Positions 36,840 through 48,600 of a DNA stretch of 64,000 nucleotides are shown one piece after another. Positions within the stretch are counted from its first letter, which is position 1, and every line of letters starts with the position of its first letter. Below the pieces are notes generated by a model. The model saw only the letters and a program-made list of their open reading frames with translations, was not told the DNA's origin and made no database searches. Origin of the DNA: Bacteroidales bacterium (GTDB lineage Bacteria; Bacteroidota; Bacteroidia; Bacteroidales; F082); NCBI GenBank assembly GCA_018400955.1, contig JAGYLH010000003.1, positions 1 to 64,000 of the forward strand, in the 5' to 3' direction. The position numbers and the translations under genes were made by a program.

Positions 36840-37811
36840 TTAACGGTTAACAATGAAACCCCAGTCATAGTCTTCAACAAGTTTAATTTCGCTGCCAACT
36901 GCCAGTTGATAGGGTTGAACTTTGGTAAAACGTGATGAAAAAATCCCGACACCATTTTCTATGTTTGTATATTCAGGCACTTCCTGCACAATGCTGTTGC
37001 TTGGTGCATTTACTTCGAGGTAGGTATTTAAATCATCAGCTGCTGTGGCAATAACAACATCTACCGGGCCTGCCCAACGTTTTACATTGAGCACATCATC
37101 AAGCTGCTGGCCCAGACGTTTATAAAAATCTTCACCTATATATTGAATGTCCATGGCCTCTCCACCTTCGAGCAGCATCGATTTGCGGGTGCCCAGGCGC
37201 CAGTTCATGGTTTTATCCAAAGTGTCAGGATTGCCCGGGTGCAATTCTCTATAATGAAAAACAATACTCACCTCATATCTTTTTCCATTTTTCCCTGAAT
37301 TCCAGCGGATTTGACCTCCGGCTGTCAGGTGAAAGTTAATTCTACTGGAAGGGAAAATAACAGGATATGATTGAATAATGGGGGTCGTAGCCGTAATCAG
37401 GTCGTTGCCCCTGAATATTTCAAGTGTATAGGTTGCTGCAGGGTCGATGGGTGTAGCCGTATAATACATTAGCTGGTTGGGGAAGTAAAAAATGGAATCG
37501 CCCGGTCGTTTATGGCTTATGGTGATGGTATCAAGTTGGATTATATCCTCATTGGTCCCCTTTTTTTTGATCAGCCGGGCATCAAGCTTATTGGCATAAT
37601 TACTCGAATCGGGGTTTTGGGCAATCACTAAGGCATTGCCAGGTCCCAGAAATGCTTTGGTGATTTTTACCCATGTGGTATCAGTGCCTGGCTCGAGCAA
37701 ACCATAAATTATAGTAATATCTTCGTAATCAGCAAAGTTATCAACATCAGTAGAGCATGAAACAAGAGAAAGGCTTATGATGGCTATGAATGAAAGAAAA
37801 ATAGATTTCAT
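36840..37811 (-). CDS. Lipoprotein, DUF4249-like
   Basis: This 323-residue protein has a lipoprotein signal (hydrophobic residues 4-18, lipobox LVSC with C19) and no transmembrane segment after it. The mature part is beta-rich, with an early TIIYGLLEPGTDTTWVKITKAFLG and a C-terminal NIENGVGIFSSRF, features I associate with DUF4249-type Bacteroidetes lipoproteins, which are often near TonB-dependent receptors. No such receptor is adjacent here. The family assignment is tentative. Confidence 0.6.
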   Translation of the reverse strand: MKSIFLSFIAIISLSLVSCSTDVDNFADYEDITIIYGLLEPGTDTTWVKITKAFLGPGNALVIAQNPDSSNYANKLDARLIKKKGTNEDIIQLDTITISHKRPGDSIFYFPNQLMYYTATPIDPAATYTLEIFRGNDLITATTPIIQSYPVIFPSSRINFHLTAGGQIRWNSGKNGKRYEVSIVFHYRELHPGNPDTLDKTMNWRLGTRKSMLLEGGEAMDIQYIGEDFYKRLGQQLDDVLNVKRWAGPVDVVIATAADDLNTYLEVNAPSNSIVQEVPEYTNIENGVGIFSSRFTKVQPYQLAVGSEIKLVEDYDWGFIVNR

Positions 37812-38097
37812 ACTTGGGGATGCATTTGTGTTATAAATCTAAATATGTCCTACAAAAAATAAGGAGAACAAAACAACGCACAAAATTACAACATAATTGC
37901 GAAATCTTGGGTTTGGATAAGTTAACGGTTATTTGGTCAGTTTTTTTGATAACTCCTTGACTCATGACTCACACAACCACGAACTAGATTGATTTAAGAC
38001 TTAAGATTGACTCAAGACTCACAAATCAAGACTCCCGTCCCAAGACTCCCGAATAAATAGGCAATCCCTTTGTTTTTCAACATCTGTATAAATCGCC
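37812..38097. other. Intergenic region with repeated AAGACT/GACTC words
   Basis: No gene was found. Between about 37960 and 38055 the words GACTC and AAGACT recur many times (ACTCATGACTCACAC, AAGATTGACTCAAGACTC, AAGACTCCCG twice), a low-complexity direct repeat. The panB promoter box lies at its right end. Confidence 0.6.
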
Positions 38098-38105
38098 TAA
38101 CTTTG
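38098..38105 (+). promoter_or_regulatory. -7 box for panB
   Basis: The sequence reads TAACTTTG, 39 bases upstream of the panB ATG; TTTG at 38069-38072 could be the -33 element though the spacing (25) is long. Confidence 0.5.
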
Positions 38106-38144
38106 CCTGTGTAAATTTCAGTTTTTAACTATATTTAAATTATC

Positions 38145-38960
38145 ATGCACGCGTCGAAAAATATTCCAAAGATTACCACCCATGTGCTTCAGGAAATGAA
38201 GTTGAAAGGGGAGAAAATAGCCATGCTTACCGCCTATGATTATTCCATGGCAAAAATAATTGACGAGTCAGGTATTGACGTAATACTTGTGGGCGATAGT
38301 GCCTCCAATGTGATGGCGGGCCACAAAACCACCTTACCCATTACCCTGAACGAGATGATTTATCATGCTTCTTCGGTAATGCGCGCTGTAACAAGGGCAT
38401 TGGTGGTTGTTGATATGCCGTTTGGCACCTATCAGGGAAACAGCAAGGAAGCCTTATTATCGGCCATACGCATTATGAAAGAGTCGGGGGCCAATGCCAT
38501 TAAAATGGAAGGTGGCGAAGAAATTGTTGAATCCATTGACCGCATACTCAGTGCAGGAATACCCATTATCGGGCATTTAGGCCTTACGCCTCAGAGCATT
38601 AATAAATTTGGTACTTATGGTGTGCGTGCAACGGAGGAAAAAGAAGCAGAAAAGCTGCGTCGCGATGCCAAAATACTTGAAGAAGCCGGCTGTTTTGGTC
38701 TGGTGTTGGAAAAAATACCTGCTACATTGGCCGCAGAAGTTACGCAATCAATCAGCATTCCGACCATTGGCATTGGTGCAGGTCCTTCTGTTGACGGACA
38801 GGTTTTGGTATTGCACGATATGCTGGGTATCAATCAGTCGTTTTCACCACGTTTTTTAAGACGTTACCACAATTTGTATGACGAAATACGGGGTTCGGTT
38901 TTTTCCTATATAAACGATGTAAAAACAGCCAGTTTCCCCAATGATAAGGAAAAGTATTAA
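38145..38960 (+). CDS. panB: 3-methyl-2-oxobutanoate hydroxymethyltransferase
   Basis: This 271-residue protein matches PanB throughout: [17 protein letters not shown], the active-site region [49 protein letters not shown], and [21 protein letters not shown] near the end. It adds a hydroxymethyl group to 2-oxoisovalerate in pantothenate synthesis. The length is standard (about 264-275). panC is not adjacent. A hairpin repeat follows the stop. Confidence 0.95.
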   Translation: MHASKNIPKITTHVLQEMKLKGEKIAMLTAYDYSMAKIIDESGIDVILVGDSASNVMAGHKTTLPITLNEMIYHASSVMRAVTRALVVVDMPFGTYQGNSKEALLSAIRIMKESGANAIKMEGGEEIVESIDRILSAGIPIIGHLGLTPQSINKFGTYGVRATEEKEAEKLRRDAKILEEAGCFGLVLEKIPATLAAEVTQSISIPTIGIGAGPSVDGQVLVLHDMLGINQSFSPRFLRRYHNLYDEIRGSVFSYINDVKTASFPNDKEKY

Positions 38961-38966
38961 TTTTTT

Positions 38967-39045
38967 AAAAACCTAACAGGTTTTTCGACCAAAACCTAAC
39001 AGGTTTCCAAAAACTGTTAGGTTTTTAAAAACCTGTTGGTTTAAT
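38967..39045. repeat. Cluster of AACCTAACAGGTT palindromes, likely panB terminator
   Basis: AAAAACCT AAC AGGTTTTT (38967-38985) is a perfect 8-bp hairpin just after the panB stop. A second copy lies at 38991-39007 and two further variants (CTGTTAGGTTTTT, AAAAACCTGTTGGTTT) follow. The first copy ends in five Ts and could terminate panB; the whole cluster is a short mobile-looking repeat family. Confidence 0.65.
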
Positions 39046-39058
39046 AAAAAATCCACCA

Positions 39059-39751
39059 GTGAACCCCATAGCCCCACGTATATTATTTGAGGACAACCAT
39101 TTGATCATCCTGAACAAATTGCCTTCGGAATTGGTTCAGGGTGATAAAACCGGGGACGAAAGCCTGCTCGAATTGGTAAGGGAATATATACGTAGCACTT
39201 ACAATAAACCCGGAAATGTATTTACTGGATTGGTGCACCGCATCGACAGGCCGGTGAGCGGGGCAGTAGTTTTTGCCAAAACAGGAAAAGCACTGGCACG
39301 CATGAACGAATTGGTGAAAGTGCGTGATTTTGACAAAACATACCTCGCCATTGTCAGGCAAAAGCCACCAAAAACGTCAGAGGAGCTGACCCATTACCTT
39401 GTAAAGAACGAAAAACAGAATAAATCCTATGTCAGTCTGCCAACTGTAAATGCTGCCAAAGAGGCTCGGCTGGCTTATAAGCTGATCGGTCAGTCAGATC
39501 GGTTTCTTTTGTTGGAAATTGCTTTGTTCACTGGCCGTCACCATCAGATCAGGGCCCAGTTATCGGCTATAGGGTGCCCGATCAGAGGCGACCTGAAATA
39601 TGGCTATGATCGTCCCAACCCGGATGGTTCTATCAGCCTTCATGCCCGCAGGCTGGTATTTATCCATCCGGTAAAAAAAACATTGATAGATATTTTGGCA
39701 CCCCTTCCAGCCGAAATGCCCTGGAATTTGTTTAGTGGTAACCTCAAATAG
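39059..39751 (+). CDS. RluA-family RNA pseudouridine synthase
   Basis: This 230-residue protein starts at a GTG and shows the RluA catalytic motif as HRIDRPVSG with Asp63 (usually HRLDRxTSG), preceded by FTGLV and followed by VFAKTGKALARMNE. It also has the RluA motif pattern YLAIVRQKP, and LEIALFTGRHHQIRAQLSAIG with the conserved RHHQIR. There is no S4 domain, so it resembles the shorter RluA-type enzymes that modify tRNA or rRNA uridines. Its 3' end is close to the next gene, which starts 20 bases later. Confidence 0.9.
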   Translation: MNPIAPRILFEDNHLIILNKLPSELVQGDKTGDESLLELVREYIRSTYNKPGNVFTGLVHRIDRPVSGAVVFAKTGKALARMNELVKVRDFDKTYLAIVRQKPPKTSEELTHYLVKNEKQNKSYVSLPTVNAAKEARLAYKLIGQSDRFLLLEIALFTGRHHQIRAQLSAIGCPIRGDLKYGYDRPNPDGSISLHARRLVFIHPVKKTLIDILAPLPAEMPWNLFSGNLK

Positions 39752-39770
39752 AACCAAATTCAATCGTAAA

Positions 39771-42555
39771 ATGAAAAAACATTTTCTGTTGCTGCAATTA
39801 CTGTTTTTACTGCTAAGTGCACAAGCCCAATATTTCCTCACCGGACAGGACCCGGCCTCCGTTAAATGGAAGCAGATACGAACAGAGAATTTCCGATTTA
39901 TCTTTCCAGACAATTATGCACAACAGGCACGCTATCTGGCCAACCTTTTCGAACACAGCTATCCGGCAGTAAGGTTCGATTTGAGCGCTCCCCCTCTGCA
40001 TACCAGTGTGATTTTGCACAACCAAAGTGTTATTTCTAATGCAATGGTAGCCTTTGCCCCCCGACGTGTTGAAATGTACAACACACCACCTCAAGATGGT
40101 TATGCACAACCCTGGTATAAGCAGCTGGCAATTCATGAGTTGCGGCATGTGGCACAACTAAGCAAAATCAATACAGGCCTTACAAATGAAATTGGTTACT
40201 TATTTGGGGAACAAGCTGTTGCCGGTATTTTTGGGCTCTTTTTGCCTTTTTATTTTGTTGAAGGAGATGCCGTTGCAACTGAAACAGCTTTGGGAAACAG
40301 TGGGAGGGGGCGGCAACCCCTTTTTGAAGCCGGGTTGCGGGCACAACTGCTCGAAATTGGTTACTATCAGCACGATAAAGCCTATTTCGGGTCCTACCGC
40401 GATTACACACCTAATGTATATGAACTGGGTTATTTTGTAGTGGGGCACAACAAGGTGAAATACGGCCCGATACTTTGGGACCATACAACACGCAATGTAG
40501 CCCGCAGGTTTTGGACACTCAAACCTTATTCATCCGGTCTGAAGAAATATAGCGGATTTCGTAAAAATGCCCTGTACAAGGAAACCATGTACGACCTCTA
40601 TGAAATTTGGAAAGCACAATACGATTCGTTGCAATACACACCCTATGAGCAATATAGCTCAGATAATAAACTTTACACCAATTACCGCTTTCCGCAGCCA
40701 CTTTCGGATGGCAGTGTTATCGCCACAAAAAATGCCATGGATGATGTGTTGCGTATTGTCAAGGTTATTAAAGGTCGCGAAAGTGTATTTTTTACCCCGG
40801 GTCCTACTTTCAGGGAAACCTTGTCGGCTACAGATAGCCTTGTGGTTTGGAGCGAATACCAGGCTGATATCCGTTGGTCGAACAGGGATTATGCGATCAT
40901 CAAAACAGGAAACCTCAAAACCGGGGCTATCAAACAGCTGACCCACAAAAGCCGCTTTTTCGCACCTTCCATCAGTGCTGATAACAAGAAAATTGTGGTA
41001 TCAGAAACAGATGCAGATAGCAGGTACTATATAGTGGTGCTTGATGCTGCCCATGGCGATGAACTGTTCAGGCTTGGATCGGATACGCTCTTTTTTCAAA
41101 CACCTGTCTGGATGCCTGATCATTTGCATATTGTAGCAGTTGTGGTTGGTGATAATGGCAAATCATTTGTAAAAATAAATACAATAACAGGTCAGGTAGA
41201 AATGCTTATGCCTTTCACTTTTGAGGATTTGGCTTTGTCATCTGCTACAGATGAATTTATTTTATTTTCAGGCGTATGGTCGGGGATCAGCAACATTTAT
41301 GCCTTTAGGTTTGACGATCAAAATATTTACCAACTAACTTCCTCGGCTTATGGGGCTTCTGATGCCAGTTTAAGTGCAGATGGTTCAAAAATTTATTATG
41401 CCGATTACAATTCGAATGGTTTTCGCCTGGTAGAGGCCAAATTTAATGAATTGCTTTGGAGACCATTAAATAAGGTTGAAAACAACGCCTATCAATTAGC
41501 TGATGCGTTGAGCCTGATGAGCTTATACAATGTGGATGAAATTACCGTTCCAGATAGTGCCTATCGATCAAGCCTTACAGCAAATGGCGCAATTTATTTA
41601 ATATCCACAGTTGGACCTTGTTCCACATTGATGCCGAAAGCCCTGAAGTTGGTCCCGGCATCAGGCTGTTTTCACAAAATGAGCTTAGTACAGCAGTTAC
41701 AGAAGTAGGATTTCATTACAACCTAAATGAACAAACGTATAAGCAAAGCCTTAGTTTCGACTATCTGGGCTGGTTTCAGTTGTCAATTTTAAAACTGAAC
41801 ACAGGCACAAGGCGAGGTGTAACCGAATTGGACGGCGAAACCTACAATTTGGCCTGGTGGCAGGCCGACTGGAGTAGTGGGTTGCGTGTTCCGCTTAACC
41901 TAAACCGCAACAGGTGGGTTGGCGGCATACAACCTGGTTTCAGATATAATCAGGTATATCGGAAAATGGATGAAGACGTGGGCTTGAATTTCAAACAGGG
42001 TTTGATTCATGCCTTTGAATATGATTTGTTTGTTTACACCCAAATGCGCAGTTCAAAGCGTGATTTGTATCCACGTTTTGGGACAATACGGTCGATTTCT
42101 TTACAGGCATTCGGCCTTTGACGACAACCCGGCAGGACAATTTTTCATTAGCTCCACCACCTTTTTGCCGGATTGTTCCGCATCATGGCATCAGGCTTTA
42201 TGCCGCCCCACCAATGGCAGCAAACAGGGCTTTGGGCTTTTGGCAATGCCATTGCCTTGCCCGCGGATACAACGGGCTTTTTTAGTGAAAATACATCATT
42301 GAAAGCCGGATTATGTGTTCCCCGGCCTATCGACCTGAACCTGCCCACGGTTTTTGCTGCAACTTGAGGGTGGGTTTTTGGCGATTATTTTATGGGCAGG
42401 GGCAACCAGCCCAGATGCTGAGCTTTATTCAATTGGTTTTGGAATTGTTTAGCGATTGGCATTTCCTGAACATACCCTTTCCGGTAAGCCTTGGTGCAAG
42501 GGCAAATTATCTGCCTATGGGGGGCAATTTTGGATTTGAGTTTTATTTGATATAA
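39771..42555 (+). pseudogene. Secreted HExxH protein with propeller and barrel-like C-terminus (frameshifted)
   Basis: The first 1938 bases are open (646 residues, signal peptide LLLSAQAQ). A zinc-protease motif HELRH occurs at residues 122-126, with a likely third ligand Glu164 in YFVEGDAVATET, as in gluzincin-type peptidases. Residues ~290-600 are WD40/TolB-like propeller repeats (ISADNKKIVVSETDAD, SLSADGSKIYYADYNSNG). After a frameshift near 41572 the product continues in other frames (PYSKWRNLFNIHSW, then SSKRDLYPRFG, then ALPADTTGFFSEN) to an outer-membrane-barrel-like end, FPVSLGARANYLPMGGNFGF. It needs at least three frame changes, so it is probably one real ~920-residue protein damaged by sequence errors. 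Confidence 0.7.
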
Positions 42556-42628
42556 ACCTTACCACCTTGTATTAGCCGGATAATGGATTGTTTTTGTATC
42601 TTTCGCCGATATATAAAAACAACAACCC

Positions 42629-42980
42629 ATGGAATTAATTATTCATTTACTGATAATGGCTGTAGTAGTGATGGTTACAGCGGCCATTTTACCGGGAACC
42701 ACAGTAAAAAATTTCTGGAGTTCTCTGGTAGTGGCCATAGTGATTGCACCTTGCTCAACAGTTTTTTGTTACCCGTGATGGTATTTATTACCATCCCTAT
42801 TACCATAATCACTTTTGGATTGTTTCTGTTTGTCCTGAATGCTTTCATTATATGGTTGGCTTCAGCCATTGTGAAAAGGTTTTTATGTTCAGAAACTTCT
42901 GGTGGGCATTGGCTTTTGCCATTATCCTGTCATTAATTTCATTCGTTGTTTGGAATCAGCGGATCGCAGTTCAAATTGAT
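42629..42980 (+). pseudogene. Phage-holin-superfamily IV type membrane protein (frameshifted)
   Basis: The stitched product starts MELIIHLLIMAVVVMVTAA, then ILPGTTVKNFWSSLVVAIVIA, then in another frame LLNSFLLPVMVFITIPITII, FGLFLFVLNAFIIWLASAIV and finally FWWALAFAIILSLISFVVWN. This is the four-helix pattern of the small Mycobacterial/Bacteroidetes phage holin IV (YvlD-like) proteins. At least two single-base frame changes are needed. Despite the name there is no phage context. The 3' limit is approximate. Confidence 0.7.
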
Positions 42981-43007
42981 GTAAGCAAAACATTAAATAA
43001 ATTTACC

Positions 43008-43466
43008 ATGAAAAGCCACCATGCTTGATTTTGGCTGATATTGAAAAATAATAGGCCCAAATGTCGTTTTTGCAGCCTTGCCATGATTGATTTGGAAGGT
43101 AGAAGCCTTATGTGCTTCCACATGAATTTTGGATTCAAGGACAAGGTGCTTTATCTGCATGCTGCCCTGAAGGAAAAAAATTGACATCCTGAAGAAAAAC
43201 CGGGAGGTATGTGTTGCTTTCAGCACCGATCATATGCTGCGATGGCAGAATATTGATGTGGCTTGCAGCTATACCATAAAATACCGTTCGGTTTTAATGT
43301 ATGGCCGTGTTGAATTTATTGAGGACATAGCCGAAAAGGAAAATGCCTGAACATCATCATGAGTCAATATACCGACGAAGATGCCCGCTATGAGCCTGCC
43401 CTGCGCAATGTTTGTGTGTTTAAAGTGAAAGCTGAAAAAGTAGAAGGCCGAGCATTCGGGTATTAG
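43008..43466 (+). pseudogene. Pyridoxamine 5'-phosphate oxidase-like FMN-binding protein (frameshifted)
   Basis: Stitching frames gives ADIEKIIG ... AMIDLEG ... CFHMNFGFKDKVLYLHAAL, then KIDILKKNREVCVAFSTDH, YTIKYRSVLMYGRVEFIEDI, IIMSQYTDEDARYEPALRN and VCVFKVKAEKVEGRAFGY before TAG 43464. This is the split-barrel FMN-binding fold of the NimA/PNPOx-like family, about 150 residues. Several single-base frame changes interrupt it. A terminator follows 26 bases after the stop. Confidence 0.75.
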
Positions 43467-43491
43467 TGCATTTTTATTATGATTAAAAAGC

Positions 43492-43529
43492 AAAACGGGC
43501 TGCCAGCGATGAAAAAGGCAACCCGTTTT
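43492..43529 (+). terminator. Terminator downstream of the PNPOx-like gene
   Basis: AAAACGGGCTGCC pairs with GGCAACCCGTTTT at all but one position around a 12-base loop, followed by T residues. Confidence 0.7.
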
Positions 43530-43557
43530 TGGCACCAATGTGCCTGCTCATAGGTGT

Positions 43558-43582
43558 AGTTGGCAGTTGGCAGTTGGCAACT
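43558..43582. repeat. Short GTTGGCA tandem repeat
   Basis: The word AGTTGGC occurs three times in a row and ends with AACT, giving a small repeat and palindrome between the PNPOx-like terminator and gdhA. Confidence 0.5.
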
Positions 43583-43600
43583 GAAGCTGCTGTTTACTGT

Positions 43601-44936
<1,336 letters not shown>

Positions 44937-45240
44937 AATGTTTATTTGATTAGGGTTTAACGTTTGGTTTGATACCTTCCTAAATTCCTGTCAAACTTAG
45001 AAATAGACGGACGAAGAAAGCCACTGCGTTTGGTGGTATTGCGGATGGATTTCAGTAATACGCACTTAGAAAGTAGGCACCCTGTTCAATAAGCTGGGCG
45101 GATTAACAAACAAAGCCAAATTCCAACAATTTTATTATTAGTACAATACCTTGCATGGGTTTTCGTTGGTAGTATAACAAACCAATATTCTTTAGCCACA
45201 GCATCTATACTCCACCTTTTATTAACCAAAATCACACAAA
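44937..45240. other. Intergenic region, nothing recognised
   Basis: These ~300 bases between gdhA and the broken lipoprotein-like gene show no coding frame, repeat or promoter box I can support. The region lies inside the error-rich block. Confidence 0.5.
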
Positions 45241-45913
45241 ATGGGAAATCATTATTGAGTTTGTTAGCCATTGTTGTATTGCTGTCGTACCAAAGGAAAG
45301 ATGCAGAAGAAGATTCCATCATTCCCGATCCGGAGTTGGAAATCCTGCCAGTTTATATGCCCCTCAACCATGGGAGCTACTGGGTGTATGATCATTACCG
45401 GATCGATACACCGGAGAGAGAGCATTTCAAAACAAAGCGACAGCCTTGTTATTCAACGCGATTCCATTGTAAACGGCGTAAACTATGCTGTTTTAGAAGG
45501 GAAAACTGTTGCTCCAGGGTCTGAATGGCGGGTTATAGATTTGCTTAGGGATTCAGCTGATTGTGTAGTAAACTTAAGTGGCATACCACTTCGCATCAGA
45601 AAATTATGTTGATACACTATTTTCACATATTTATCTGAATCCACAAACTTCCGATACCATGTACACAATTCATGTTAGAATGAAGCCTACACCACAGCAA
45701 ATAATTGTGCCAGCCCGGAAATTTTGATGTAATCAATGCGAATAGGGTGTTTACCGCCTTCCAAATAACGCATCCTGAAGGTTATAATCCGCGTAACATG
45801 CCCGTCTTATTTGCAAAAGATGTGGGTAGGTTCTTGATAATTACTTTTGTTAGCTCACACCTTTTAATTATGAAGGCGCCTTGTAAGGTATCATATTGGT
45901 AAGAAAAGAATAG
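45241..45913 (+). pseudogene. Secreted/lipoprotein-like protein (frameshifted)
   Basis: Stitched frames read SLLSLLAIVVLL, then QRKDAEEDSIIPDPELEILP, VYMPLNHGSYWVYDHYRID, NSDSLVIQRDSIVNGVNYAV, EWRVIDLLRDSADCVVNLSG, YLNPQTSDTMYTIHVRM, VPAGNFDVINANRVFTAFQI and NMPVLFAKDVG, ending near TAG 45911. The N-terminus looks like a secretion or lipoprotein signal. The theme of a short hydrophobic lead, then a W-x-V-x-D module, resembles the protein at 46655-47581. No family recognised; both ends are approximate. Confidence 0.5.
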
Positions 45914-46032
45914 GGCGAATTTCTTTAGTAGTCTTGAGAATTTGAAGAGGATTGCCTTAAAATAACTGTTTTGGCTCATGGGATTGTTCAAACAGAACAA
46001 ACGATTTTGTACAAACCGCAAAAGATTAAAAC

Positions 46033-46579
46033 ATGAAAATCAAATCATTATTCGCGGGTTTAGCTGTATTTGTGTTTTTTGGATGCAATACCATACAAGA
46101 AAAACCGGACCCTTTGTTTTTTAAATACTTCAGAACTTAGCTTACTTGGTATCAATGTGACAGACCAAGGCGTGTTTTATAAAAATTCGAATCCAAACTG
46201 AAACAAGACAATGAAAAGTACGCCACATTGGCATTTGCAGCGGTGATGACAATTACCTTTCTACCTTCCATTTGAAAGAAACGGACAGTCTGTTTGTCAA
46301 ATCAATGAGCGATAGTTTGTTGAAAATGCAAAACGCTGCTACAATGACTTTTACCCCTTGCTGATTGGTAATATCGATGGACATCAGAGCTTAAACAGCG
46401 ACTTGCCCTTGACATGAAACTTTTTGCCTGTTGCCATTGCATGACAGATACCAGGTTGCCAAATCGTAATGATACGGTTTGTTGTTTGGTTCAAACCTAC
46501 TGAAACATTGAACAAAATATTGAATCCTGATTTCAAAATGGAAGATTATCTGCAGACCAGGCCGATAGCTGCCAAATAA
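46033..46579 (+). pseudogene. Lipoprotein (frameshifted)
   Basis: The frame starts MKIKSLFAGLAVFVFFGCNT, with a lipobox FFGC (C18). It continues in shifting frames through SELSLLGINVTDQGVFYKN, STFHLKETDSLFVKSMSDS, LLIGNIDGHQSLNSDLP and TLNKILNPDFKMEDYLQT to TAA 46577. No family is recognised. Three or more frame changes are needed. It is short (about 180 residues) and sits within the error-rich block. Confidence 0.55.
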
Positions 46580-46654
46580 CCAATTTATTGTTTTTTCAAT
46601 ACCCACTTCAACTTGGCTTGTCAAGGAGCATTTTGGAATAACGGATTTCGAATA

Positions 46655-47581
46655 TTAGTGAACCAAAAACCTTACCCTAACGAGCCACTTTTCGCCATCC
46701 CACAACCGCAACAGGTATAAGCCATCAGGTAAATGACTGGTGGCAGCTTTAAAATCCTTTCCTCGGGTTTATCCTGATCAATAAGTTGCCTGTTGGGCTG
46801 AACAGCTCAATTTGGGCCGTTGCCATGGAGTGTTTCAGGCAATTGAATCCATAATTCATCCCTGGCAGGATTGGGATAGATGGATAGTCAGGCGGAACCG
46901 ACCTGTTTGAGGCTTTGATAATATAACCACAGGGTGTTTCGCGGCAATGATACTCAGAAAAGTTGAAACCACATAGCGGTCATTTTGTGATTTTAACGGG
47001 GCAAACATTTCTTCGAACAAGCCATAGGCCGAACCGATTCCTTCGAAATACTCTGAAACTGTAGTCTGAAAAATCCTTGTATCCATACCATAATAGTTTG
47101 TTTCGGTGATGTGGGTAATCTCAACAGGCCAGCCAAAATCGGGCAAAACACAAAACGCAACCGTATCACCCACCTCCCCTGAGAAATCATAAAGCAGGCT
47201 TTCTTCACCAAAACTACAGGCGTTGTAAGTATATGGCATGTCTTCCGAAAGCATGATGGCATATACCTTTCTGGCTTCTATATCTTCGCGCAGCAAACCA
47301 ACCAACTCATAAGCTGTGGCCGGGGTATAAGGAGGCATAAAATCATCATTTATCTCCAATTCGCGCCGGTAAACCTTCAGGTAGGTTTGATCTTCCACGA
47401 TTGTGTCGCCCTGGGCATGGTATTCCCACAAGGCATCATAGTGCCAGGGGGTTTCCATTACATCGAACCGAATAATCCAATGTGCCCCATCAACAGCAAG
47501 CGGGGCGTAGTTTTGGGCATTGATTGGTACCTGAAGTGATAGTAAAATCAATAGGTTCAGTGATGCAAAAATGGTTTTCAT
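46655..47581 (-). CDS. Secreted protein with C-terminal T9SS tail (end frameshifted)
   Basis: The open part runs from ATG 47581, which gives a good signal peptide (MKTIFASLNLLILLSLQV), to about 46860. The mature region (PLAVDGAHWIIRFDVMETP, DQTYLKVYRRELE, TVSEYFEGIGSAYGLFEEMF) is not a family I know. Beyond about 46960 frame changes occur; the last readable part, KAATSHLPDGLYLLRLWDG to TAA 46655, is a type A T9SS sorting tail. A related gene fragment lies at 48601-48686. An upstream in-frame start at 47707 is less convincing. Confidence 0.65.
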
Positions 47582-47745
47582 AACAGCTTTATTTACTTTG
47601 TGGTATAAAAGTAGAATAAAATGCAGTTGCATCGGCAGTTTTTTTTTGAGGGATTTTAACTGTAAAATGCACACAAGCAGCTTATGAAAAGCAGTTTGTG
47701 TGGACAATGTTGGTGCTGATTTAAACAGAGAGATTGGACCTAATT

Positions 47746-48534
47746 CTAAATGTCCAGCGAGAATCGGATGGGCAAATTAAAGCTGACCCTAACCGGCTTG
47801 TCACGCTGAATGCCGGGTTTCCACCTGGGCATTGACTCAACAACCCGTATGGCCTCCTCATCGCAGCCGTGGCCTATTCCTTTCAGGACAGTAATATTTG
47901 AAATGCTGCCATCAGTTTCGATAACAAAATGGACGAAAACCCTGCCTTGAATACGATTATCCCTTGCTTTCTGCGGGTATTTGATCTGACTTGCAATATG
48001 CTCAAACATGGCATTGGGTCCCCCGGGAAATTCAGGCATCTGTTCAACGATTGTATAGACCTCATCATTAGAGTTTTCTGACGCCTCTATTTCAATGAAA
48101 AGTGGCATTTTGTAGGCAACACGTACCACTTGACCCTCATGCATACCAGGAGTCCACGCCGGCATGGTTTCCAGCACTCTGACGGCTTCCTCATCACAGC
48201 CTTGCCCGATTCCGCGAAGCACCTTAATATCAGACAAAGACCCGTCTTTTTCAACGATGAAGTCAAGGTGAATGGTGCCTTTAACACCATTTGAAATAGC
48301 ATCGTCGGGAAATACAAACAATTCAATCATATAGTCGTACATCTGCTGAACACCTCCGGGAAATTCAGGCATTTGATCTACAATGACATAAACCTGATCT
48401 TCCAAATTGTCTGATTGCTCAGTTTGGGCTTGTGTGTTCAAAATGTTCGTTGAAAACAAAACGATAGCCAGTATGGGTAATACCAAGCTCTTAAAGGGCG
48501 GCCGGGCATTTTTAAGGATTTGGTTATGAAGCAT
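47746..48534 (-). CDS. Periplasmic protein with two tandem TonB C-terminal domains
   Basis: This 262-residue protein has a signal peptide (about residues 14-36, cleavage after TQAQ) instead of a TonB membrane anchor plus proline linker. Two TonB C-terminal-type domains follow, each led by the V-x-x-Q-M-P-E-F-P-G-G motif (VDQMPEFPGG near residue 51 and VEQMPEFPGG near 163) and each ending with G-x-G-CDEEA-RV--MP-W-PG. TonB_C domains bind TonB-box peptides of outer-membrane receptors. Soluble double-domain forms are probably binding or sensing proteins rather than energy transducers. It lies downstream of the M56/TonB gene on the same strand. Confidence 0.85.
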   Translation of the reverse strand: MLHNQILKNARPPFKSLVLPILAIVLFSTNILNTQAQTEQSDNLEDQVYVIVDQMPEFPGGVQQMYDYMIELFVFPDDAISNGVKGTIHLDFIVEKDGSLSDIKVLRGIGQGCDEEAVRVLETMPAWTPGMHEGQVVRVAYKMPLFIEIEASENSNDEVYTIVEQMPEFPGGPNAMFEHIASQIKYPQKARDNRIQGRVFVHFVIETDGSISNITVLKGIGHGCDEEAIRVVESMPRWKPGIQRDKPVRVSFNLPIRFSLDI

Positions 48535-48573
48535 TTTTGTTCAAATTGGTTTTGCTATGCTAGAATAGGCTTG

Positions 48574-48581
48574 CAAAGATA
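48574..48581 (-). promoter_or_regulatory. -7 box for the double TonB-domain gene
   Basis: The reverse strand reads TATCTTTG, 39 bases upstream of the ATG at 48534. Confidence 0.5.
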
Positions 48582-48600
48582 AATAGTTTTTCTTGGAAAA

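Noticed and set aside
42629..42980. Prophage remnant, from the holin-like protein
   Set aside because: No capsid, tail, integrase or lysin genes occur nearby; this protein family is widespread outside phages.
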